NCBI GenBank assembly: GCA_027021385.1 | Contig: JALUUL010000085.1 | Location: 1 to 64,000 of the forward strand | Length of the DNA: 64,000 bases | Origin: Planctomycetota bacterium | GTDB lineage: Bacteria > Planctomycetota > UBA1135 > GCA-002748355 | Direction of reading: 5' to 3' | Part shown: positions 52,994 to 62,250 of the stretch, piece by piece | Layout: the number at the start of each line of letters is the position of its first letter | How positions within the stretch are numbered: the first letter of the stretch is position 1 | Made by a program: the position numbers and the translations under genes | Notes under the pieces: generated by a model | Seen by the model: the letters and a program-made list of their open reading frames with translations, nothing else | Told to the model about the DNA's origin: nothing | Databases searched by the model: none

Positions 52994-53872
52994 TCAGGTC
53001 TGGAAGCTCTGGATCGCGGACTGGATTACGAGGTTCCAGCCGTCCACGAGAATGAAGAGGAGGACCTTGAACGGGGTCGAGATCACGATCGGAGGCAGGG
53101 TGAACATGCCCATCGAGATCAGGACCGCGGAGATCACGATGTCGATCACGAGGAAGGGCAGGAAGAGCACGAACCCCATCGTGAAGGCCGTCTTGATCTC
53201 CGAGAGCACGAAGGCGGGCACGAGGAGGTGGAAGGGGACGTCGGAAGGGGAGGCCGGCGGACTCTTCTTCGCAATGCCGTACATCAGCGCGAGGTCGGTC
53301 TCCCGCGTCTGACGCATCAGGAAGCCGCCCAGGACCTCCTCCGCCCGGCTCCCGGCCTCCGCGATCGAGATTCTCTCCTCGGTGTAGGGAACCCAAGCCT
53401 CCTCGTAGAGGCGCCCGAGGACGGGTTTCATGATGAAGAGCGAGAGGAAGAAGGCCAGCCCGGTCACGACCATGGTCGGGGGCATTTCCTGGATCGACAT
53501 CGCTCTCTTCATGAACGAGAGCACGATGATGATCCGGGTGAAGGAAGTCAGGCTCAGGATGATGGCCGGGGCGAGGGTCAGGAGGGTCAGGAAGAGGACG
53601 ATCTCGACCGCCGAACTCAAGCGGGCCCGCTTCCCTCCCTTGCCGAAGTCGATCGAGATGCTCCCTCCCGAGCCGGAGCCCGCGGTCCCGGACGCCGGGG
53701 CTCCGGGGCCCGCGCCCAAGGAGGGGGCCCCCTGCGCGCCCGCGGAAAGGGCCGCCTGGAGCGGGGGGCCGAAGACCGGAAGATCCGCGGATCCCGAGGG
53801 GAGCTGGGCCCGGATCCCGACTGCGGGGAGGAGGACCGCGAGCCCGAGGAGGAGCAGACTCCGGAGGGTCAT
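52994..53872 (-). CDS. fliP: Flagellar export gate protein FliP
   Basis: 292 residues. A signal segment (about 1-22) and a Gly/Ser/Ala/Pro-rich stretch (about 23-75) precede the conserved core: LTLAPAIILSLTSFTRIIIVLSFMKRA, FLSLFIMKPVL and PAFVLSEIKTAFTMGF. That linker is longer than usual. Central pore protein of the export gate. ATG 53872 overlaps the fliO stop as ATGA. Confidence 0.95.
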   Translation of the reverse strand: MTLRSLLLLGLAVLLPAVGIRAQLPSGSADLPVFGPPLQAALSAGAQGAPSLGAGPGAPASGTAGSGSGGSISIDFGKGGKRARLSSAVEIVLFLTLLTLAPAIILSLTSFTRIIIVLSFMKRAMSIQEMPPTMVVTGLAFFLSLFIMKPVLGRLYEEAWVPYTEERISIAEAGSRAEEVLGGFLMRQTRETDLALMYGIAKKSPPASPSDVPFHLLVPAFVLSEIKTAFTMGFVLFLPFLVIDIVISAVLISMGMFTLPPIVISTPFKVLLFILVDGWNLVIQSAIQSFQT

Positions 53873-54432
53873 TTCCCGGCGCCGAGCTTGCCGAGGAGTT
53901 CGCGGAAATCCTGGATCTGGGACTTCAGCGTCTCCTTGCGGGGGTGGTTCGGAATGACGAGGTCCCGGGGGACCGCTCCGTCCTCCTCGAGGGGCTCGGG
54001 CTCGACCGCGACGGGTGCGCTCGCCGGCAGGGTCACCTCCGGTTCGCGGGGAGTCAGGTCCGCGAGAAGCTGCAATCCGACCTCGGATTCCCCGAGAAGG
54101 AGGAGGCGGTCCGCCGCCCGGATCAGGTGAAGGCTCCGCTTCGGGGAGAGACGCCGGCTCTCCTTGACCCGGATCTCACGCTCCCGCGCGTGTTCCTGCC
54201 CCGCCTGGAGGCGCCGGAGCAGGAAGATCCCGCCGACGGCCAGGAGCAGGACGACGCCCAGCGAGGTCCCGAGGGTCAGGAAGGAAGGAGTCGCGGCGGT
54301 TTCCGCGTTCCTCCTCCAGGTCCCGTCATTCGCCGCGGGGGCGTTCGAGTTTCCCCCGGAGAAGAGGACGGGGCCGAAGACCATGACCGCCGCCAGCAGG
54401 GGGACGATCGCCAACCATTTCCATTCTCGCAT
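53869..54432 (-). CDS. fliO: Flagellar export assembly protein FliO
   Basis: 187 residues with an N-terminal hydrophobic segment, a second transmembrane segment (about 52-74, FLTLGTSLGVVLLLAVGGIFLL) and a cytoplasmic domain starting ESRRLSPKRSLHLIRAADRLLLLGESE. Chaperone for the FliP ring. First gene of the large operon; GGAGGAAACT places the ATG at 54432, right behind a sigma-54-type promoter. The sequence is poorly conserved, so position carries part of the assignment. Confidence 0.85.
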   Translation of the reverse strand: MREWKWLAIVPLLAAVMVFGPVLFSGGNSNAPAANDGTWRRNAETAATPSFLTLGTSLGVVLLLAVGGIFLLRRLQAGQEHAREREIRVKESRRLSPKRSLHLIRAADRLLLLGESEVGLQLLADLTPREPEVTLPASAPVAVEPEPLEEDGAVPRDLVIPNHPRKETLKSQIQDFRELLGKLGAGK

Positions 54433-54444
54433 AGTTTCCTCCGG

Positions 54445-54471
54445 CCGCGGGAGGAGCAGGATCCGTGCCAG
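54445..54471 (-). promoter_or_regulatory. Sigma-54 (RpoN) promoter of the fliO operon
   Basis: Minus-strand CTGGCACGGATCCTGCTCC matches the -24/-12 consensus TGGCACG-N4-TTGCW at 11 of 12 positions, with the invariant GG (54469-54468) and GC (54457-54456) 10 nt apart. The predicted start, about 54445, lies 2-3 nt upstream of the fliO Shine-Dalgarno. The operon it would drive runs to 44135 and includes fliA. Confidence 0.72.
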
Positions 54472-54677
54472 GGGCTCGTCCGGGCGGGAACCCCAAGATC
54501 CGGTCGGAGGGCGCCCTTGCATCCACAAGCGGGGCGTCGAAGATCTCCACGGTCTGTCGTACGTTCCGACGACGGTCCCCCTCGAGTCCCCTCGTCTCCG
54601 AGGGAGAGGATCGCGGCCGTCCCTCTTCGCCGGAGGGCCTTCCTCCCTCCGCTCCAAGACCACCCGGACATGCACCG

Positions 54678-57335
54678 ATGAACGAAGCGCCCCGTCCGAT
54701 CCTCAGGAGGGACTATCGTCCCTATCCCTTCGAAGTCCCCTCCGTCCGCCTGGAGTTCGACCTCTCCGCGGAGGATTGCAGGGTCCGCTGCAGGACCGAG
54801 TTCGTCCGGAAGAGCGGAGTCGCAGAGGACGTTCCCCTGGAACTGGACGGCCGGGACCTGGAGACCCGGAGGGTCTCCCTGGACGGGACGGCTCTCGAGG
54901 AAGGGGCCTACCGCATCGAGGGGGAGAAGCTCGTGATCCCCTCGGTGCCGGAGCGTTTTGTCCTCGAGACCGAGGTCGGGATTCGACCGAACTCCAACAC
55001 GGCCCTGATGGGACTCTACGAGTCCTCCGGCCTGCTCTGCACGCAGTGCGAGGCCGAGGGATTCCGGAGGATCACATGGTTTCCTGATCGTCCTGACGTC
55101 ATGACCCGTTACCGCACGACCCTTACCGCGGACAAGGGGAAGTACCCCGTCCTGCTCTCGAACGGGAATCGGATCGAGACCTCGGACCTCGGGGACGGAA
55201 GACATCGGGTCGTCTGGGAGGATCCCTTCGCGAAGCCCTCGTATCTCTTCGCCCTGGTCGCGGGGGACCTGCGGAGCCTGGATGGGACCTTCACGACGAA
55301 GTCCGGCCGCGAGGTCCGCACCGAGATCTGGGTCGAGCCGAAGAACCTCGGCCGTTGCGATCACGCGATGCGATCCCTGCACCGGGCGATGGAGTGGGAC
55401 GAGGAAGTCTTCGGACTCGAATACGATCTCGATGTCTTCATGATCGTCGCCGTCAACGACTTCAACTTCGGCGCGATGGAGAACAAGGGGCTCAACATCT
55501 TCAATGCGAGCTGCATCCTCGCCGCCCCCGAGATCATGACGGACGACCATTATCGTTCGATCGAACAGATCGTCGGGCACGAATATTTCCACAACTGGAC
55601 CGGGAACCGGGTGACGTGCAGGGATTGGTTCCAGCTCACTCTGAAAGAGGGGTTGACGGTCTTCCGCGATCAATGGTTCATCGGGGACATGTATTCGGCC
55701 CCGGTGGAACGGGTACTCAGCGCGCGGCATCTCCGCCGGTCCCAGTTCGCGGAGGACGCCGGGCCGATGGCCCATCCGATCCGTCCCGAGTCCTATATCG
55801 AAATGAACAACTTCTATACGGCCACGGTCTACGACAAGGGGGCGGAGGTCATCGGCATGTATCGGACTCTTCTGGGGACCGAGGGGTTCAAGAAGGGCAT
55901 GAGGCTCTATTTCGAGCGGCATGACGGGTGCGCGGTGACCTGCGACGACTTCCGCCGGGCGATGGCGGATGCCTGCGGAGTGGACCTCGAGCAGTTCGAG
56001 CGCTGGTACGACCAGGCGGGTACGCCGGTCGTAGAGGCGTGCGGAGAATACGACGGGGAAGCAGGGACCTACACCCTCCGCTTGAGGCAGCACTGTCCCC
56101 CCGATCCCGGGCGGACCGTGAAGGAGCCCTTCCACATCCCGATCCGCATGGGGCTCCTCGACCGGGACGGAGGGGCCCTTCCCCTCGTCCTCGAGGGCGA
56201 GAACGCCGCCAGCGCCCCTAGGGAACGGGTCCTCGAACTCAGAGAACGCGAGGAGACCTTCGTCTTCCACGGGATCCCGACTCGGCCGATCCCCTCGCTG
56301 CTGCGGGACTTCTCGGCTCCGATCCGTCTCGAAATCGAGCGCGATCCGGAGGAACTGGCCTTCTTGATGGGGAAGGATTCCGATCCGTTCTCCCGATGGG
56401 ACGCGGGCCAGACCCTGGCCCGGGATCTGATCCTCGAGCGGGCCTCCGCGCCCGGAACCGGGAGCCCGCCGCCGCAGGCCTTCCTCGTGGCCTTCAGGGA
56501 CGTGCTCCTCGATCCGGACCTCGATCCCTCGATGAAGTCCCTCCTGCTCGAACTTCCGGACGAGGTCACCCTCGCCCAGTTCATGGAGCCCGTGGATCCG
56601 GCGGCGATCGCCGCGGCTCTACGGGACCTGCGCGGGGCCCTCGCTCGATTCCTCGAGCCCGACCTCAGGAAGCTCTGGGAGGCCCTCCGCCCGCGCGAGC
56701 CCTATTCCCGGGAGCCGAAGGCGGTCGGACGCCGGAAACTCGCGAACCGGTGCCTCGACCTCCTCTCTTGCCTGGAGACCCCGGAGACGCGGGAGATCGT
56801 CTTCCGACACTTCGAGAAGGCCGACAACATGACCGATCGCTACGAGGCCCTGCGGATCCTGACGCACCGGGATTGCGAGGAGCGGGAGAAGGCCTTGGGA
56901 CTCGCCTTCGAAGCCTGGAAGGACGACCCGATCGTCCTGGACGAATGGTTCCGGGTGCAGGCTCTTTCGAAGCTTCCCGGAACGATCGACGCGATGAAGG
57001 AACTGCGCGCGCACTCCCTCTATCAGCGGAAGAACCCCAACAGGGTCCGGGTCCTGTTCGGCGTGTTCGGCCAGTTGAACCCGACGCGTTTCCATGACCC
57101 TTCCGGGGAGGGATACCGGATCCTCGCGGACGAGGTGCTCACCCTCGATCCGATCAATCCGCAGGTCGCCGCCGGTCTCGCGCGGGCCTTCGATCCGTGG
57201 CGGCGCTATCTCCCCGATCTCGCCGGGAAGATGAAGGAGCAACTCGAGCGCATCGCCTCCCGCGAGGGCCTCAGCCGGAACGTGCGGGAGATCGTGCTCC
57301 GGGCCCTCACCCCTCCGCCCGGAAAGGCCTCCTGA
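54678..57335 (+). CDS. pepN: Aminopeptidase N (M1 family)
   Basis: Cytosolic metallopeptidase that removes N-terminal residues, 885 residues like E. coli PepN (870). The exopeptidase motif GAMEN (265-269) and zinc motif HEYFHNW (301-307; His301, His305, catalytic Glu302) with Glu324 as third ligand are intact. The rest has the PepN C-terminal helical domain. No signal peptide. The next gene downstream is convergent. The 245-bp region upstream is shared with fliO and holds no extra gene. Confidence 0.96.
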   Translation: MNEAPRPILRRDYRPYPFEVPSVRLEFDLSAEDCRVRCRTEFVRKSGVAEDVPLELDGRDLETRRVSLDGTALEEGAYRIEGEKLVIPSVPERFVLETEVGIRPNSNTALMGLYESSGLLCTQCEAEGFRRITWFPDRPDVMTRYRTTLTADKGKYPVLLSNGNRIETSDLGDGRHRVVWEDPFAKPSYLFALVAGDLRSLDGTFTTKSGREVRTEIWVEPKNLGRCDHAMRSLHRAMEWDEEVFGLEYDLDVFMIVAVNDFNFGAMENKGLNIFNASCILAAPEIMTDDHYRSIEQIVGHEYFHNWTGNRVTCRDWFQLTLKEGLTVFRDQWFIGDMYSAPVERVLSARHLRRSQFAEDAGPMAHPIRPESYIEMNNFYTATVYDKGAEVIGMYRTLLGTEGFKKGMRLYFERHDGCAVTCDDFRRAMADACGVDLEQFERWYDQAGTPVVEACGEYDGEAGTYTLRLRQHCPPDPGRTVKEPFHIPIRMGLLDRDGGALPLVLEGENAASAPRERVLELREREETFVFHGIPTRPIPSLLRDFSAPIRLEIERDPEELAFLMGKDSDPFSRWDAGQTLARDLILERASAPGTGSPPPQAFLVAFRDVLLDPDLDPSMKSLLLELPDEVTLAQFMEPVDPAAIAAALRDLRGALARFLEPDLRKLWEALRPREPYSREPKAVGRRKLANRCLDLLSCLETPETREIVFRHFEKADNMTDRYEALRILTHRDCEEREKALGLAFEAWKDDPIVLDEWFRVQALSKLPGTIDAMKELRAHSLYQRKNPNRVRVLFGVFGQLNPTRFHDPSGEGYRILADEVLTLDPINPQVAAGLARAFDPWRRYLPDLAGKMKEQLERIASREGLSRNVREIVLRALTPPPGKAS

Positions 57336-57355
57336 ATCCCCCCGGAAGCGCGGGG

Positions 57356-58462
57356 TCAGAGGTAGAGGATTCTCTCGTGGCGCTTGCGCATCGCGAAGAG
57401 GAACCGCTCCCGCTCGAAACGGGCCAGCGCGCGGCGGATGTTCGGCATCTGCTTGGGGCCGGGGATGATGAAGTGGTTCTGGATGAAACGGATCCGGCGG
57501 ACCAGGTGCCATCCGTAGAAGGTCCGGATCGGGGAGGAGACCTGGCCGTCCCGCATCGCCCAGGCGGTCCGGAGAAGGGCGGCGGGGATCTTGTCCTCGA
57601 AGCGGGGGAGCCATCCGATCAGGCCCTCCTTCGTGCGGGTCGCCCGGTCGTCCGAATACCTTGCGGCGAGCGCGCCGAAGTTGCTCCCGTCGGGTTTCAG
57701 GGAGGTGAGCACGTCGCGCAGCTTCGCCCTGGCCTCCTCGAGCCGCCGCCCCTGCAACAGGCGCCCGGTCCGCTCGTCCCGGACGGAGATCAGGATGTGC
57801 GCGGTCTTGACCTTGCCTCCGAACCAGTCCCCGTGTTCGAAGTAGAAATCCCGGACCTCCTTCGTCGTGTGCCGGGAAGGCGCGAGCATGCGGAGGGTGG
57901 CGTCCACGTCCATCGCGAGGCCCTGCTGCCTGCGGTGCCTTCGCCGGAGATCGGGAAGGGAGTCCTCGCTCGCCTCGCGCCCGGTGGTCTTCGCGTAGAC
58001 CTTCAGGAAGCGGTTTTGGAAGTCCTCTTCCAGCAGGGCCTCGGCGATGCGGTCCCTTTCGTCGAAGGAGATCCCGGCCCGCCTCGCCTCCGCCTCGAGG
58101 CAGTAGAGGTCCGCGAATTGCCACAGGAGCTGGGGGAGGTCGGGGCCGTTCAACTCCCGCTTCCCCTCTGGACGCGACCAGCGTTCCTCGACGGTCGGGT
58201 CGTAGCGGACCCTGAGGCGGGCCGCGAGGTCCGCCAGCCGGATCGGCCGGCCGTCGAGCCGGGCCAGCACGAGGCCCCGGTGCTTCCGGTACTCCAGGAC
58301 CTTCGGCAGGACCGGAGGAGAGGGGCGGGTCGCGGGGTCCTGCGGGCCGCGGGGGGCCCGGATCTCCAGGTCCGCCGGGGCCGTTCCGGGCAGGGAGAGG
58401 GCCGCCCCCAGGAAGAGGGGGAAGGTCCGGGGGAGTCGGTGGGTCCTTCGCATCGGGTTCAT
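57356..58462 (-). CDS. Exported parvulin-type peptidyl-prolyl isomerase
   Basis: 368 residues with a signal segment (about 14-29, LPRTFPLFLGAALSL) and a PpiC/parvulin domain at about 240-340: TAHILISVRDERTG (where the catalytic pattern is HILI), FGALAARYSDDRATRTKEGLIGWLPR, and TFYGWHLVRR. An N-terminal helical chaperone part precedes it, as in SurA or PrsA. It probably assists folding of exported proteins. The start is ATG 58462 or, 3 codons on, 58453; neither has a strong ribosome site. Confidence 0.85.
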   Translation of the reverse strand: MNPMRRTHRLPRTFPLFLGAALSLPGTAPADLEIRAPRGPQDPATRPSPPVLPKVLEYRKHRGLVLARLDGRPIRLADLAARLRVRYDPTVEERWSRPEGKRELNGPDLPQLLWQFADLYCLEAEARRAGISFDERDRIAEALLEEDFQNRFLKVYAKTTGREASEDSLPDLRRRHRRQQGLAMDVDATLRMLAPSRHTTKEVRDFYFEHGDWFGGKVKTAHILISVRDERTGRLLQGRRLEEARAKLRDVLTSLKPDGSNFGALAARYSDDRATRTKEGLIGWLPRFEDKIPAALLRTAWAMRDGQVSSPIRTFYGWHLVRRIRFIQNHFIIPGPKQMPNIRRALARFERERFLFAMRKRHERILYL

Positions 58463-58589
58463 CCGTCGCAAGGCTACCCGATCCGAGGGGGGCGGACCTC
58501 CGGACCCTCGAAAAGGGCGTGCCTTCCGCGGCTCTCCTCCAATAATGCCGAGCTTTCCCGATCCGGTGAACCGAGGCCCCGCCCGAAGG
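58463..58589. other. Short divergent gap
   Basis: 127 bp between the isomerase (minus) and the galactokinase-like gene (plus). No gene. No clear promoter; a CAATAATG (58540-58547) includes the alternative ATG of the kinase gene. Confidence 0.3.
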
Positions 58590-59780
58590 ATGGATGCCCC
58601 GACCCCCGAGCACGAACTCGTCGATCCCAAGGCCCTGGCCGAGGCCTTCGGGCGGCGCTTCGGGCGGAGAGCGCGGGTGTTCTTCGCGCCGGGTCGGGTG
58701 AACCTGATCGGGGCGCACCTCGACTACAACGGCGGGCCGGTCCTTCCGCTCGGGGTCGGGCGGGGAACCTATGTCGCGGTCGCTCCGAGCGGGGACGGCC
58801 GGTGCCGGCTGGCCAGCCGGGACCTTCCCGGGGAGTTCGAACTCGATCCTTCCGGCCGGGGGGAAGCGGAGGCGCTCGGATGGGCCGCCTACCCCGTCGG
58901 CGTCTGGAAGGAGATGCGTTCCCGGGGCTATGAAGTTGGAGGCTTCGACCTCCTCGTGGAAGGCGACCTGCCGCGGGGCGGGGGCCTCTCCTCCTCGGCT
59001 TCCCTCGAGGTCGCGACGGGGACCGCCCTGGCGGCCCTCTTCGGTCTCGAACTCGACCCCGTCACCCTGGCGGAGGTCGGCCACCGGGCCGAGAACGGTT
59101 TCGTCGGGGTCCAGTGCGGAATCATGGACCAGTTCGCCTCGGCCCTGGCCCTCGAGGGGCATGCGCTCCATCTCGACTGCCGGACGCGGAGCTGGCGGCA
59201 CGTCCCTCTCGGGGCCGCCCTCGAGATCCTGATCCTCGACAGCGGCAAGCCCCGCGAACTCGTCGACTCGGAGTTCAACCGGCGGGTCGACCAATGCCGC
59301 GAGGCCTTGGGCCGGCTCCGGCGGGTCCGCCCGGGGCCGGAGCATCTCGCGGGCTTCACCCTGGCGGAGGTCGAGGCCGCGCGGGCGGAACTCGGGGACC
59401 TCCTGTTCCGTCGAGCCCGGCACGTCGTGACCGAGGTCGCGAGGACCGAACTCGCGGTCCGGGCCCTCGAGGCCGGGGACCTCGCCCTCTTCGGGAGGCT
59501 GGTCCGGGACTCGCACGAGAGTTCGGCGCGGGACTACGAGGTCTCCTGCGAGGAACTCGACCATCTCGTCGCGAAGGTCTGCGAGGTCGACGGGGTCTAC
59601 GGAGCGCGCCTGACCGGGGCGGGTTTCGGGGGCTGCGTCGTCGCCCTCCAGCGTCCGGGCGCTCTCGGCGGGGAGGCCCGCGAGGACCTGGCGCGGACCT
59701 ACCGCGAGACCTTCGGCCGGGAGCTGCGGATCCTCCGCCTCGAACCGGGGAAGGCGCCCCGCGAACTCCCCCTTCGGTGA
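58590..59780 (+). CDS. Galactokinase-like GHMP sugar kinase
   Basis: 396 residues (411 if ATG 58545 is used). GHMP order is intact: N-terminal PGRVNLIGAHLDYNGG (about 34-49), phosphate loop GGGLSSSASLE, catalytic Asp in GIMDQF, and C-terminal VDGVYGARLTGAGFGGC. The sugar-binding hallmark of galactokinase, GEHTDYN, reads GAHLDYN: the Glu that contacts the sugar is Ala and Thr is Leu. The enzyme therefore may use a different sugar, or bind galactose differently. No other Leloir gene (galT, galE) is beside it. Confidence 0.85.
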   Translation: MDAPTPEHELVDPKALAEAFGRRFGRRARVFFAPGRVNLIGAHLDYNGGPVLPLGVGRGTYVAVAPSGDGRCRLASRDLPGEFELDPSGRGEAEALGWAAYPVGVWKEMRSRGYEVGGFDLLVEGDLPRGGGLSSSASLEVATGTALAALFGLELDPVTLAEVGHRAENGFVGVQCGIMDQFASALALEGHALHLDCRTRSWRHVPLGAALEILILDSGKPRELVDSEFNRRVDQCREALGRLRRVRPGPEHLAGFTLAEVEAARAELGDLLFRRARHVVTEVARTELAVRALEAGDLALFGRLVRDSHESSARDYEVSCEELDHLVAKVCEVDGVYGARLTGAGFGGCVVALQRPGALGGEAREDLARTYRETFGRELRILRLEPGKAPRELPLR

Positions 59781-59810
59781 GAGGGGGGCGGGAGAGGATC
59801 CCGGAGGAAC

Positions 59811-61235
59811 TCAGGGAAGGGGCCGGAGCCGGCCTTCCCTCGTGAAGAGATAGAGGAGGGCGCCCTCGGGGGCGCTCTCCCCCGGGCGGATCCGGGCGAG
59901 GTCCGCGAGGAGGACGCCGCCGGCCTGCCGCCGGCCGACGAGGGCGCGGTCGAGGACCCAGTCCCTCGAAGCCTCCGCCGCCCGGATCCGGACCGGGATC
60001 TCCAAGCGACCCTCCCGGGCCTTCCTCCGGGCGAGGTCTCCGAGGTCCTCGAGGAGGGCGGCCATCGTCCGTCCATCCTCGCGGATCGAGGTCAGGATTC
60101 GCTGCCCCTGGAGCACGAGGACGAGGGAGAGGAGGAGGGCGAGGACCGCGGTCGCGCCCCGTTCCCGGACCAGGCGCCCGAGGGCGAGGGCCAGCCCGAC
60201 CCCCGCCGGATAGAGATACTGTCCCTCGACCTTGTGGAGGGGGAGGACCGGAACGAGGGGAAGCGCGAAGGCCGCGGCGAAGCCCAGGGCCTCGATGGGT
60301 CCCCGGCGGGTCAGGAGCAGGAAGGCCGCGAGGAGCATCGCGGCGGCGGCGGCGATTCTCGCCGGGAAGGGGGCGAGGGCCCGGAGGTTCGCGAGGGAGT
60401 CCGAGCCCAGGGCGAAGGGGAAGGCCAGGTAGTCGAAGAGGTTCGCGGCGAGGTTGGATCCGAAGGCCACGCGATAGCCGAACTCCCTGGAGTCCCCCTC
60501 GGCCAGGACGTGCAGGCTCGAGAAGCGCGTGCGCCAGAACCAGAGTCCGAGCGCGAAGAGACAGGCCGCGAGAACGACCGTCGCGCGGCCGCGAACTCGG
60601 CCCGAGCGGTGAAGGGCGAGGGCGAGAACGAGGAACAGCGGAAGGAGAACGATCGCCGTCTCCTTGCAGAGCAGGGCTCCCAGGAGCCCGAGGCCGACCA
60701 GGAGGGCGCGGCCCGTCCCCATCCTCGGTCCTTTTTCCGTCCAGGGGAGGAGACAGAGGGAGGCCAGGGCGAAGAGCGTCCAGCTCCGGTCGAAGATGCC
60801 CATCGTCCAGGCCGTCGCGCGGGCGGCGGTCGGTCCGCAGGCGAAGAGGAGGCCCGCCAGCAGGGAGGGCAGGGGGCTGAGCCCGAGTCGCAGGGCCAGG
60901 AGGAGACAGAGCCATCCCGCGAGGGCGGTTTCGAGGGCGGCGGCCAGGTGGACGAGAGGGGGAGAGGCCCCTCCGGCCCAGAGAAGCAGGACCTCCAGGT
61001 TCCAGGCGAGGGGGCGGTGGAAGCCTCCGCCCGCGGTCTCGAGGAGCGGCGTCCACGGCGGGCGCGTCCACTCGCCGAGGACGAAACGATCGAGCAGTTG
61101 AAGCTCGTCGTGGTTGAACCAGCCGGGGTTCGTCCAGATCGAGATCTGGAGGGCGAGGGCGAGGGGGAAGAAGAGGAGGGCGAGCTTCCGGAGGGGAAGG
61201 AGGGGGCGGGGGGGGACCGCGGAGGCGCCGGGCAT
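59811..61235 (-). CDS. Polytopic membrane protein, GT-C glycosyltransferase-like
   Basis: 474 residues, about 10-11 hydrophobic segments up to residue 370, then a soluble C-terminal domain (about 375-474). The first outside loop contains NPGWFNHDELQLLDRF, where an acidic pair after a hydrophobic helix is typical of GT-C enzymes using lipid-linked sugars. HRPL and other motifs of ArnT/PMT families are not convincingly present, so family is open. It precedes... it follows the M50 peptidase gene by 4 nt, in one operon. Confidence 0.7.
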   Translation of the reverse strand: MPGASAVPPRPLLPLRKLALLFFPLALALQISIWTNPGWFNHDELQLLDRFVLGEWTRPPWTPLLETAGGGFHRPLAWNLEVLLLWAGGASPPLVHLAAALETALAGWLCLLLALRLGLSPLPSLLAGLLFACGPTAARATAWTMGIFDRSWTLFALASLCLLPWTEKGPRMGTGRALLVGLGLLGALLCKETAIVLLPLFLVLALALHRSGRVRGRATVVLAACLFALGLWFWRTRFSSLHVLAEGDSREFGYRVAFGSNLAANLFDYLAFPFALGSDSLANLRALAPFPARIAAAAAMLLAAFLLLTRRGPIEALGFAAAFALPLVPVLPLHKVEGQYLYPAGVGLALALGRLVRERGATAVLALLLSLVLVLQGQRILTSIREDGRTMAALLEDLGDLARRKAREGRLEIPVRIRAAEASRDWVLDRALVGRRQAGGVLLADLARIRPGESAPEGALLYLFTREGRLRPLP

Positions 61236-61239
61236 CGTG

Positions 61240-61944
61240 TCAGCCGAGGAGGAGGGCGCGCATCCAGTGGAAGCTCTCGGTGATCAGCTCCCCCCCGAGG
61301 TACCAGGCGGCGATCAGCCCGATGAGGCCGAACATCGGGTCGCGCCGGAGGAAGCGGAAGAAGCCGCCCAGGGGGCCGGGGAGAAGGCCCTCCGCGATGC
61401 CCGCGCCGTCGAGGGGGGGGATCGGGATCAGGTTGAAGATCCCGAGGATGAAGTTGAGGGTCAGGAGGATGCTGCAGCCCTTGGCCAGGGCGTAGGCCGC
61501 GCCTTCCTCCGCCCAGCCGGGGGCGGCGACGAGTCCTTCGATCAGGTCCCAGACGGTCTCGGGCGGGAGCGGGCGGTCGAACCATCCGACCTGCAGGCCG
61601 ATCTTGAGGAGGCCGAAGATCAGGGCCGCGAGGAGGAGGTTTGCTCCGGGGCCGGCGAAGGACATCAGGGCGGCGCGCCGCGGGTGCCGGTCGGCCCAGT
61701 AGGGGTTGTAGGGCGCGTGCGCGAAGCCCAGCGGGAAACCGATCATGTAGAACGAGAGGAGCGGGAGGAGGATCGTTCCGAAGGGTTCCCGCCGGATGTG
61801 CGGGATCGGATTCAGCGTCACCTGTCCGGCCTCGTAGGCCGTGTCGTCCCCCCCGAGGTGCGCGGCCAGGGCATGGGCCGCCTCGTGGAGGACCATGGCC
61901 ACGAGGAGGGCGAGGTAGTAGACCAGGAAGCGGCTGAAATCCAT
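61240..61944 (-). CDS. M50 site-2-type membrane metalloprotease
   Basis: 234 residues, 5-6 transmembrane segments. Zinc motif HEAAH (about 20-24) in the first helix and the third ligand in NLIPIPPLDG (about 172-181) match the compact M50 (sporulation SpoIVFB/SREBP S2P type without PDZ). It cuts proteins within the membrane. Gene order xseA-xseB-M50-membrane protein; its start is 21 nt after xseB. Confidence 0.88.
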   Translation of the reverse strand: MDFSRFLVYYLALLVAMVLHEAAHALAAHLGGDDTAYEAGQVTLNPIPHIRREPFGTILLPLLSFYMIGFPLGFAHAPYNPYWADRHPRRAALMSFAGPGANLLLAALIFGLLKIGLQVGWFDRPLPPETVWDLIEGLVAAPGWAEEGAAYALAKGCSILLTLNFILGIFNLIPIPPLDGAGIAEGLLPGPLGGFFRFLRRDPMFGLIGLIAAWYLGGELITESFHWMRALLLG

Positions 61945-61965
61945 GTCGCCGGGGGACGAGGGCGG

Positions 61966-62208
61966 TCAGGCTTCCCCGCCGGCCTCCTCCTCGTCCTCTT
62001 CGAGGCTTGCGACGACCTTCTGGACGCGGATCTGGGTCGCGTTCAGCTTCTCGCGGCAGGCCTTGATCAGGTCCGTCGCCCGCTCGACCTTCGTCGAGAG
62101 TTCGTCGATGTCGACCTCGCCGTCCTCGATGCTCGCGAGGGTCGCCTCGAGTTCGGCGGCGAGTTCGTTGTAGTTCGGTCCGTCCTTCGTCTTGCGCTTG
62201 GCTGCCAT
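61966..62208 (-). CDS. xseB: Exodeoxyribonuclease VII small subunit
   Basis: 80 residues with the XseB coiled helices (YNELAAELEATLASIEDGEVDIDELSTKVERATDLIKACREKL in parts). It wraps the long helix of XseA to form active exonuclease VII, which degrades single-stranded DNA. 42 nt after xseA. Confidence 0.93.
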   Translation of the reverse strand: MAAKRKTKDGPNYNELAAELEATLASIEDGEVDIDELSTKVERATDLIKACREKLNATQIRVQKVVASLEEDEEEAGGEA

Positions 62209-62250
62209 GTCGCTATCCGGGATGGAAGGATGGGGCCCGAGGCCCCGGGG

